Source: Gemmatimonadaceae bacterium (GTDB taxonomy: Bacteria; Gemmatimonadota; Gemmatimonadetes; Gemmatimonadales; Gemmatimonadaceae). From it: DNA of 6,366 nucleotides. The notes below the pieces were generated by a model. It was given only the letters and a program-made list of their open reading frames with translations, was not told where the DNA came from and did no database searches. The translations under genes and the position numbers were made by a program. Position 1 is the stretch's first letter. Each line of letters opens with the position of its first letter. The stretch lies in assembly GCA_014378185.1 (NCBI GenBank), contig JACMOE010000666.1:1-6366 (forward strand), given 5' to 3'. Below, piece by piece: positions 1 to 4,252 of the stretch.

Positions 1-1
1 C

Positions 2-106
2 ACGCTGTTTTCGGCCGACCTGCTGCCGCCCGACGCCTACGCCGCCGAGCTGCGCCGCTACCTGCGCGACGCCTGGAACCTGGCCGACGGCGACTACCGC
101 ATCCTG
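2..106 (+). other. Unrecognised coding-like segment fused in frame to ispE; possible chimeric junction
   Basis: Read in the ispE frame, this stretch encodes about 33 residues ending in YLRDAWNLADGDYR, directly before the IspE residues LAREASGYHQLE. It has no stop, and nearly every codon ends in G or C (the one clear exception is TTT at 8-10). The ispE codons just after it are much more relaxed (TCT, TAT, CAT, GAA, ATT, CGA, GTT). The segment lacks the AKxNL motif that should lie just upstream of this point in any IspE. The two other forward frames read as Arg/Pro-rich shadow sequence, so this frame looks genuinely coding. I do not recognise the protein. Likely explanations are an assembly chimera with another high-GC genome or a real recombination; the in-frame fit may be chance. 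The junction probably lies between about 95 and 115, where CTGGCCCGCGAAGC could have served as shared sequence. Confidence 0.55.
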
Positions 107-958
107 GCCCGCGAAGCGTCTGGCTATCATCAGCTCGAAACGATCTTCCTGCGGCTGGATCTCGCCGACGCGATTCGAGTTCGGAGAACGTCGGGTACAC
201 GATCGCTCGACGTGACTGGCGCCGTTGACGGGGAGCTGCTGGGCCCGGTCGAGCGCAACCTGGCATGGCGCGCCGCGACGGCGTACTTCGAGGCGAGTGG
301 CATGTCGGGCGGGTTCGTCATCGAGCTGGAGAAGCGGATTCCCATTGGCGGTGGACTGGGCGGCGGCAGCGCAGATGCTGGTGCCGTGCTTCGTGCGCTC
401 GACGCCATGAGTGACGTGGCGCTGGGCTGGCCCGCAGTGGCGGGTCTCGCCGGGCGGCTCGGCGCGGACGTGCCCTTTCTCGCGAGCGAGAGCGTGTACG
501 CGCTGGCGTGGGGTCGCGGCGAACGAATGCTCGCGCTCGCGGCGCCGCCGGCGCGCGACGTGGCGCTCCTCGTTCCCGCCTTCGCCGTCCACACCGCCGA
601 CGCCTTCGGGTGGCTCGCCGCACGCGACGTGCAGTCCGGTGGCGATCCAGAGCTGCTCGCGCCGTTCGAGGTGGGGGCGCTGAGCGACTGGGGCGGTATT
701 GCGGGCGTGGCGCGGAATGATTTCGAGCCGGTGGTCGCGGAGCGTCATCCCGTGATCGTGGAGCATGTGGCGGCGCTGCGTTTTGCGGGATGTCAGATCG
801 CGATGCTCACCGGTTCCGGCTCCACGGTATTCGGGGTAGCGGGAGCGAGTGGCGGTGGGGAGGCGTTGATCCGTGCGCTTGCCGGCGCGGGCGACGGCGC
901 GCGCTACATTCACACGCGAACGGCCGTGCGAGTTGAGCCCGTCGTCGTGATCGAGTAG
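2..958 (+). CDS. ispE: 4-diphosphocytidyl-2-C-methyl-D-erythritol kinase (IspE), 5' end missing or replaced
   Basis: IspE is a cytosolic GHMP-family kinase that phosphorylates the 2-hydroxyl of CDP-methylerythritol with ATP in the MEP pathway to isoprenoids. Seen: homology begins near base 101 with LAREASGYHQLET. The glycine-rich ATP loop PIGGGLGGGSADAG lies at 341-382, LGADVP at 458-475 (its Asp, 467-469, matches the catalytic Asp of the family), and the C-terminal GHMP motif LTGSGSTVFG at 806-835. TAG stops the frame at 956-958. The homologous part is about 285 residues, so only some 15-20 N-terminal residues are lacking. Those should include the conserved AKxNL segment with the catalytic Lys. 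In its place the frame stays open to the window edge with unrelated sequence (separate entry), so no start can be assigned. The tRNA-Gln gene follows 23 bp downstream and prs after that, a common arrangement. Identity is firm; integrity of the 5' end is not. Confidence 0.93.
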   Translation, partial: TLFSADLLPPDAYAAELRRYLRDAWNLADGDYRILAREASGYHQLETIFLRLDLADAIRVRRTSGTRSLDVTGAVDGELLGPVERNLAWRAATAYFEASGMSGGFVIELEKRIPIGGGLGGGSADAGAVLRALDAMSDVALGWPAVAGLAGRLGADVPFLASESVYALAWGRGERMLALAAPPARDVALLVPAFAVHTADAFGWLAARDVQSGGDPELLAPFEVGALSDWGGIAGVARNDFEPVVAERHPVIVEHVAALRFAGCQIAMLTGSGSTVFGVAGASGGGEALIRALAGAGDGARYIHTRTAVRVEPVVVIE

Positions 959-981
959 GTTTGTGGGCTCGTGGAGCTTGC

Positions 982-1052
982 TGCCCCTTCGTCCAACGGC
1001 AGGACAGCGGCCTTTGGAGCCGCGAATCTTGGTTCGAATCCAAGAGGGGCAA
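982..1052 (+). tRNA. tRNA-Gln (anticodon TTG)
   Basis: A complete cloverleaf of 71 nt can be folded by eye. The acceptor stem is TGCCCCT/AGGGGCA (7 bp) with discriminator A at 1052. The D stem is GTCC/GGAC with loop AACGGCA. The anticodon stem is GCGGC/GCCGC with loop CTTTGGA, so the anticodon TTG is at 1014-1016 and reads CAA (and CAG by wobble). The variable loop is GAAT. The T stem is CTTGG/CCAAG with loop TTCGAAT. The 3' CCA is not encoded (ACT follows), so CCA must be added by tRNA nucleotidyltransferase. The gene begins 23 bp after the ispE stop on the same strand, so it may be processed from an ispE transcript. tRNA-Gln beside ispE-prs is a known arrangement in several phyla. Confidence 0.97.
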
Positions 1053-1068
1053 CTGCGGTTCGCCGTGA

Positions 1069-1097
1069 TTGACCAAGTCGCTGCAATACCTTAGCTT
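1069..1097 (+). promoter_or_regulatory. Possible sigma-70-like promoter for prs
   Basis: Between the tRNA and prs lie TTGACC (1069-1074) and TAGCTT (1092-1097), 17 bp apart. The -35 box is a 5/6 match to TTGACA. The -10 box matches TATAAT at only three positions, although these are the most conserved ones (T1, A2, T6). Transcription would begin near 1103, leaving a leader of only a few bases before the ATG at 1110; the short AGGG at 1100-1103 would then barely be transcribed. This makes the call tentative. Prs may instead be read from the ispE-tRNA transcript. The same TAGCTT hexamer occurs upstream of the kinase at 5439-5444. Confidence 0.3.
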
Positions 1098-1109
1098 ACA
1101 GGGCTCTGC

Positions 1110-2063
1110 ATGGACGGCCTCGCCGTACCCTCACACGGGTTCAAGCTGTTGTCGGGTACGGGGAACCGTCCGCTGGCAGAAGAAATCGCGAAACAGCTGG
1201 GCATCGGGTTGTGCAAGTTGACGTGCAACCGGTTTGCCGATGGCGAGATCTTCGTCCGGATCGATGAGAACGTCCGGGGCAATGACGTGTTCATCGTGCA
1301 GAGCACCAATCCGCCGTCCGAGAACATCATGGAGATGCTGCTCCTGATCGACGCGGCGAAGCGGGCGAGCGCGGCGCGCGTCACGGTGGTGATGCCGTAC
1401 TACGGCTATGCTCGGCAGGACCGCAAGGACCAGCCGCGTGTGGCCATTGGGGCCAAGCTTCTGGCGAACATGATCACGGGGGCGGGCGCCGACCGGGTGC
1501 TCGGCATCGATTTCCATCAGCACCAGTTGCAGGGGTTCTTCGACATTCCCGTCGATCATCTCTATGCGATGCCGGTGCTGACGCAGCACTTCAAGAAGAA
1601 GCAATTGAAGGACACGGTGGTGGTGGCGCCGGATGTGGGATCGGCGAAGATGGCGCGTGGGTTCGCCAAGCGGCTCGATGCCTCCCTGGCCATCATCGAC
1701 AAGCGCCGCCCCCGTGCGAACGTGAGCGAAGTGGTGAACGTCGTTGGTGAGGTGGAGGGGCGTGATTGCATCCTCGCCGACGACATGATCGATACGGCGG
1801 GCACCATTGCGGAAGCGGCCCATGCGCTGATGCGGCTGGGAGCGAACTCTGTCTATGCCTGTGCCACGCACGCGCTGTTCAGTGGTCCCGCGATCCAGCG
1901 GTTGAAGGATTCGCCGATCGTGGAGGTGGCGGTCACCGACACGATCCTGTTGCCGCCGGAGCGGCAGTTCGACCGGTTGACGATCCTGTCGGTTGGCGAG
2001 TTGTTGAGCAAGGCAATTCGGTACACGCACGCGGAGCAGAGTGTGAGTTCTCTCTTCGAGTAA
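1110..2063 (+). CDS. prs: Ribose-phosphate pyrophosphokinase (PRPP synthase)
   Basis: Prs transfers pyrophosphate from ATP to C1 of ribose 5-phosphate, giving PRPP for purine, pyrimidine, NAD, histidine and tryptophan synthesis. It is cytosolic and normally oligomeric. The product is 317 residues, against 315 in E. coli. Visible family segments in order: GTGNRPLAEEIAKQLG near the N-terminus; FADGEIFVRIDENVRGNDVF; GYARQDRKDQPR; a metal/ATP-loop region DFHQHQLQGFFD with the conserved His at residue 136; IDKRRPRANVSEV; and the PRPP-binding loop DDMIDTAGT at residues 224-232. The usual wording DLHxxQIQGFFD is slightly altered to DFHQHQLQGFFD, but the key residues remain. ATG at 1110 adds about ten residues before the family's normal start (FKLLSGTGNR) and no better start is visible. 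It lies between tRNA-Gln and rplY. The spacer after the TAA stop carries G-rich repeats. Confidence 0.97.
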   Translation: MDGLAVPSHGFKLLSGTGNRPLAEEIAKQLGIGLCKLTCNRFADGEIFVRIDENVRGNDVFIVQSTNPPSENIMEMLLLIDAAKRASAARVTVVMPYYGYARQDRKDQPRVAIGAKLLANMITGAGADRVLGIDFHQHQLQGFFDIPVDHLYAMPVLTQHFKKKQLKDTVVVAPDVGSAKMARGFAKRLDASLAIIDKRRPRANVSEVVNVVGEVEGRDCILADDMIDTAGTIAEAAHALMRLGANSVYACATHALFSGPAIQRLKDSPIVEVAVTDTILLPPERQFDRLTILSVGELLSKAIRYTHAEQSVSSLFE

Positions 2064-2067
2064 AAAG

Positions 2068-2170
2068 CAGGGGACGGGGGACGGGGGACGGGTTGTTCGT
2101 ACCGGGGGTCAAGTGTCCGGCGCAGTTGCGGTCCCCGTCACGCGAGCGCAAGCGAGCAGGCCGTCCCCTG
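2068..2170. repeat. Inverted repeat bracketing the prs-rplY spacer element
   Basis: CAGGGGACGG at 2068-2077 is the exact reverse complement of CCGTCCCCTG at 2161-2170 (10 bp, 83 bases between arms). A second C-rich block, GTCCCCGTC at 2131-2139, nearly matches the complement of the G-heptamers too, so several alternative pairings between the G-rich left side and C-rich right side are possible. It could be a REP-type intergenic repeat or a prs terminator region. There is no U-tract after the right arm, so a classical intrinsic terminator is not supported. Confidence 0.6.
2070..2092 (+). repeat. G-quadruplex-capable heptamer repeat just after prs
   Basis: Six bases after the prs stop come three exact tandem copies of GGGGACG (2070-2076, 2077-2083, 2084-2090) plus GG. 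Read as G-tracts this is G4-AC-G5-AC-G5-AC-G3: four runs of at least three G, joined by three 2-nt AC loops, on the coding (RNA-sense) strand. This fits the canonical intramolecular quadruplex pattern with very short loops. In the prs mRNA it would sit at the start of the 3' untranslated region and could protect the 3' end or slow polymerase. Function is inferred; the tract itself is plain in the sequence. Confidence 0.75.
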
Positions 2171-2195
2171 TCGAGCGAGCGCAAGCGAGCGACCC
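2131..2195. repeat. Tandem duplication of a ~32-bp unit containing a 16-bp exact repeat
   Basis: Two adjacent units begin with GTCCCC at 2131 and 2163. Each carries the 16-mer GCGAGCGCAAGCGAGC, at 2142-2157 and 2175-2190, identical in both. Within the 16-mer itself GCGAGC is repeated around GCAA. The flanks between the shared blocks differ by a few bases, so this is a slightly diverged tandem duplication. It is non-coding and sits about 130 bp ahead of rplY. It may be a fragment of a genome-wide intergenic repeat family. Confidence 0.7.
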
Positions 2196-2311
2196 GAGCA
2201 TGTTGTACACCGCGATACGCTGCATTTGCAGCACCGGCATGGTAGGGCGGACGCAGCCGCCTGAGAGTCGCACCGGTTTCGCGGTTCGCTGCAGTCGAAG
2301 AACGCATCATC

Positions 2312-2316
2312 AGGAC
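2312..2316 (+). promoter_or_regulatory. Ribosome binding site of rplY
   Basis: AGGAC with 7 bases to the ATG at 2324 is the clearest Shine-Dalgarno element in the window and supports that start. The stretch 2196-2311 before it shows no convincing promoter, leader fold or reading frame. Confidence 0.65.
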
Positions 2317-2323
2317 ATCATCA

Positions 2324-2965
2324 ATGGCAAACGCAACACTCAGCGCTGAGACGCGCTCGGATTCCGGCAAGGGCGTGGCGCGCAAGCTGCGCGCAGCGGG
2401 TCGCGTCCCCGGCATCGTGTATGGCCACGGCCGTGAGCCGCAGTCGCTCTCCGTCGTCGCGCGCGACCTCGACAAGCTCCTGGGCTCCATCGCCGTCAGC
2501 AGCACCGTCGTCGAACTCGGGCTCGGTGGCGCCACCACCAAGACCCTCATTCGCGAAGTCCAGCGCCACCCGTTCAAGAAGATGATCATGCACGTCGACT
2601 TCCAGGAACTGGTCGCCGGCGAGAAGGTCATCGTGGACTTGCCGCTCGTGTTCGTGGGCGTGCCAGAAGGCGTGCGCCTCAGCGGCGCGTTGCTCGAGCA
2701 GATCCTGCACAAGGTCGAGGTGCGCGTCGATCCGGCGAACATCCCGAACCACATCGACGTGGACGTGTCGCACCTCGCGATGGGCCACTCGTTGCACATT
2801 CGCGACCTCGTGCTCCCCGCCGGCATCGAAGTGCTGTCGGAACAGGATGCGACCATCTGCGCCGTGATCGCGCCACGCGCCGCCGTCGAGGCTGCCGCTG
2901 CCGAGCCGGGCGCCGCCGAGCCGGAGCTCATCCGGAAGGCGAAGGAAGACGAGGTCGCGAAGTAA
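2324..2965 (+). CDS. rplY: 50S ribosomal protein L25 (Ctc/TL5 long form)
   Basis: L25 binds 5S rRNA in the central protuberance of the large subunit. In many bacteria the long form is called Ctc or TL5 and is linked to general stress. The product is 213 residues, the two-domain form; the short E. coli type is about 94. Residues 1-95 form the 5S-binding domain, starting with the hallmark SDSGKGVARKLRAAGRVPGI then VYGHG near residue 33, and ending with HPFKKMIMHVDF. The following ~95 residues are the C-terminal TL5/CTC beta domain (LPLVFVGVPEGVRLSGALLE, then IPNHIDVDVSHLAMGHSLHI). The tail is Ala/Glu-rich and charged and is probably disordered. The ATG start is backed by an AGGAC site. It lies between prs and pth, its standard neighbours. 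A strong hairpin follows the stop. Confidence 0.95.
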   Translation: MANATLSAETRSDSGKGVARKLRAAGRVPGIVYGHGREPQSLSVVARDLDKLLGSIAVSSTVVELGLGGATTKTLIREVQRHPFKKMIMHVDFQELVAGEKVIVDLPLVFVGVPEGVRLSGALLEQILHKVEVRVDPANIPNHIDVDVSHLAMGHSLHIRDLVLPAGIEVLSEQDATICAVIAPRAAVEAAAAEPGAAEPELIRKAKEDEVAK

Positions 2966-2993
2966 CATTCGCGCGCTCCTCGCTACACTCGCG

Positions 2994-3026
2994 CGACGGC
3001 TTCGCCCCTCCCGGGCGGAGCCGTCG
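2994..3026 (+). terminator. Strong 14-bp hairpin between rplY and pth (terminator or attenuator-like)
   Basis: The left arm 2994-3007 (CGACGGCTTCGCCC) pairs with the right arm 3013-3026 (GGGCGGAGCCGTCG) over a 5-nt loop CTCCC. There are thirteen Watson-Crick pairs and one T-G wobble. It starts 28 bases after the rplY stop and ends 27 bases before the pth ATG. No T-run follows (TCGCATCC), so it may be a factor-assisted terminator, a partial terminator tuning pth expression, or an mRNA 3'-end stabiliser. The fold is certain; the role is inferred. Confidence 0.6.
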
Positions 3027-3053
3027 TCGCATCCAGACCACGAGACGACCGCC

Positions 3054-3647
3054 ATGAAGGTGATGCTGGGCCTCGGCAATCCGGGCAAGGAATACGAGCA
3101 CACCCGCCACAACGTGGGCTGGTGGCTCGTGGACCATCTCGCGGACCGCTGGCACTTTGACGGATGGAAGAAGGACGGCCAGTCCAGGGTCGCCCAGGGT
3201 CACCTCACGGGGGTGAAGGAAGCCGCGCGCCTGATCAAGCCGCAGACGTACATGAACCTGTCCGGCGGCGTGCTGGTGCAGTACGCACGCCGGCCCTTCT
3301 GGTCCGCTACGAACGACCTGCTGGTGCTCGTGGACGACGTGGCCATTCCGGCGGGCACATGGCGCCTGCGCGCCGAGGGGGGCGCGGGGGGCCACAATGG
3401 GCTCAAGTCCATTCAGCAGGCGATCGGGACGCAGCAGTACGCACGCCTGCGAATTGGCGTCGGGGATCCGGAGCGTGCGGCCGGTGGGCCGCTCACCGAC
3501 TTTGTGCTGGGGGCAGTAGGCAAGCGCGATGCGGAGGTAATTCGCGCGTTGTTCCCCGTGATGAGCGAGGTGGTGGAGGCGTGGGTACGCGGCGGGATCA
3601 AGGATGCGCTCGACGTACAGGCGATCGCCAAAGGTGGCAAGCCGTAA
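3054..3647 (+). CDS. pth: Peptidyl-tRNA hydrolase
   Basis: Pth cleaves the ester bond in peptidyl-tRNAs released from stalled ribosomes, freeing tRNA for reuse. It is cytosolic, monomeric and essential in most bacteria. The product is 197 residues, against about 194 in E. coli. Seen: GLGNPGKEYEHTRHNVG at the N-terminus with substrate-contact Asn at 9 and the catalytic His at 19; TYMNLSG with Asn 68; LVDDVAIPAGTWRLR with the catalytic-relay Asp at 94; GGAGGHNGLKSI with His 114 and Asn 115; and RLRIGVGDP. All key residues are present. ATG at 3054 is chosen because the family begins exactly there (MKVMLGLGNPG). Only a weak GAG-type ribosome site is visible. It lies downstream of rplY as in many genomes. 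Its usual partner ychF is displaced by an inserted minus-strand gene and a hairpin element. Confidence 0.96.
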   Translation: MKVMLGLGNPGKEYEHTRHNVGWWLVDHLADRWHFDGWKKDGQSRVAQGHLTGVKEAARLIKPQTYMNLSGGVLVQYARRPFWSATNDLLVLVDDVAIPAGTWRLRAEGGAGGHNGLKSIQQAIGTQQYARLRIGVGDPERAAGGPLTDFVLGAVGKRDAEVIRALFPVMSEVVEAWVRGGIKDALDVQAIAKGGKP

Positions 3648-3664
3648 TTCGCCGCGGGCACAGG

Positions 3665-3700
3665 TTCAGGCGTCAGCTCTCAGTCGTTCAGGGGTCAGCT
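3665..3700. repeat. Imperfect direct repeat leading into the inverted repeat
   Basis: TTCAGGCGTCAGCT at 3665-3678 and TTCAGGGGTCAGCT at 3687-3700 differ at one base and are offset by 22 bp. The second copy lies inside the left arm of the hairpin, so part of the arm has been duplicated outward on the pth side. No matching extension is seen on the other side. Confidence 0.65.
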
Positions 3701-3799
3701 GCAGCCCAACAGCCATCAGCGGTGTGGCGTAATTGGTTTCATGACCTCGGCTGCACACCCCTGATGGCTGTTCGCTGTAGCTGACCCCTGGACGACTGA
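3680..3799. repeat. Large near-perfect inverted repeat (46-47 bp arms, 27-nt loop)
   Basis: The left arm 3680-3726 pairs with the right arm 3754-3799. In order from the base: TCAGTCGT, a T-G wobble, CAGGGGTCAGCT, a G-T wobble, CAGC, a 2x1 internal loop, AACAGCCATCAG, one C-C mismatch, and GGTGTG. That is 42 Watson-Crick pairs plus 2 wobbles. The loop is 3727-3753. It lies between the convergent pth and S23-family genes, so it could work as a bidirectional terminator. However, the arms are far longer than terminators usually are and no long T-run is present. A miniature inverted-repeat element or REP/BIME-like unit is at least as likely. I see no clear target-site duplication. Confidence 0.85.
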
Positions 3800-3822
3800 T
3801 CGCTTCATGCCGGGCCGTTTGA

Positions 3823-4188
3823 TCACCGGTCCCTCGCGGGACGCACGGCGCGCGTGTACGCGTACAGCACGCGCCTCACCTCATCGAGCCGCTCAAGACA
3901 CTCGTCGGCCGCAGCCTGATCGAGACAGCCGATATCACGTGCGAGAAGCAGGTGGTTTTCGGTCTCGCGGGCCGTCGCCATCGCCATGTCGAGATAGCGC
4001 CCGAATTCAGCCTCGCTCGGCTTTCCCGCCCCTTCCGAGATCTGCGCACCCACCGCGTCCACGGCGCGCAACAGCTGCGAACGCAGGCGAGGGCGAGCGC
4101 GGAAGCGGTGGGGGTCCGCAAGACTCGTCAACGCCACAGAGAGTGCGTGTGCCTTCTGCCAGGCAATTATCTTCTTGAAGTCTCGCAC
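3823..4188 (-). CDS. Four-helix bundle protein, 23S rRNA-intervening-sequence (S23) family
   Basis: Product of 121 residues, typical for this family of small all-helical proteins, some of which are encoded in intervening sequences of 23S rRNA genes and many elsewhere. Their biochemical role is unclear; the Avd accessory protein of diversity-generating retroelements has the same fold. Seen: the N-terminal hallmark MRDFKKIIAWQKAH; then ISEGAGKPSEAEFGRYLDMA, matching the family's IAEGxGR...F.RFL core; then ETENHLLLARDIG; and a last helix LERLDEVRRVLYAYTRAV. No signal peptide or membrane segment. The start is GTG at 4188, chosen because it gives the family's exact N-terminus; the ribosome site upstream is poor. 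It is convergent with pth, with a large inverted repeat between them, and divergent from ychF across 64 bp. It interrupts the usual pth-ychF pair, so it is probably an insertion. No rRNA or reverse transcriptase is nearby. Confidence 0.88.
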   Translation of the reverse strand: MRDFKKIIAWQKAHALSVALTSLADPHRFRARPRLRSQLLRAVDAVGAQISEGAGKPSEAEFGRYLDMAMATARETENHLLLARDIGCLDQAAADECLERLDEVRRVLYAYTRAVRPARDR

Positions 4189-4252
4189 GGTCGCAGAATC
4201 GCTCGTGCGCGGCGATTCGCGTCATCGCTTCATCGCAACCACAGCCCTTTCC
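4189..4252. promoter_or_regulatory. Divergent spacer between S23-family gene and ychF, with inverted repeat
   Basis: Only 64 bp separate the two divergent start codons, so any separate promoters must lie here or overlap the genes. GAATCGC (4196-4202) and GCGATTC (4212-4218) form an exact 7-bp inverted repeat with a 9-nt spacer, a plausible operator or small hairpin. TCATCGC occurs twice in tandem (4222-4228 and 4230-4236). I could not identify convincing -35/-10 boxes on either strand, nor a Shine-Dalgarno site for ychF. Low confidence in any regulatory role. Confidence 0.3.

Noticed and set aside
212..958. ispE starting at the internal GTG near 212
   Set aside because: Conserved IspE residues (LAREASGYHQLETIF) lie upstream of it in the same frame, so this cannot be the true start.
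1131..2030. Long minus-strand open frame antisense to prs (299 codons)
   Set aside because: It mirrors the high-GC prs codons, its product is His/Arg-rich low-complexity sequence with no recognisable motif, and prs on the other strand is certain.
2131..2195. CRISPR array
   Set aside because: Only two units, no distinct spacers of regular length between repeats, and no cas genes in the window.
1933..2931. Minus-strand open frame of 332 codons across the prs end, spacer and rplY
   Set aside because: It runs through two certain genes and a repeat-rich spacer and reads Ser/Arg/Thr-rich without family features; typical open shadow frame in GC-rich DNA.
2321..3112. Minus-strand open frame of 263 codons antisense to rplY
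   Set aside because: Shadow of rplY's codon pattern; no domain recognised.
3807..4178. Plus-strand open frame of 123 codons opposite the S23-family gene
   Set aside because: Arg/Pro/Ser-rich shadow; the minus strand encodes a recognisable conserved family over the same bases.
3823..4188. Avd accessory gene of a diversity-generating retroelement
   Set aside because: The fold family matches, but no reverse transcriptase, template repeat or variable repeat is present; the general S23-family label is safer.
4175..4252. Longer YchF starting at TTG 4175
   Set aside because: It would add 26 residues not found in the family and overlap the S23 gene; ATG 4253 gives the standard N-terminus.
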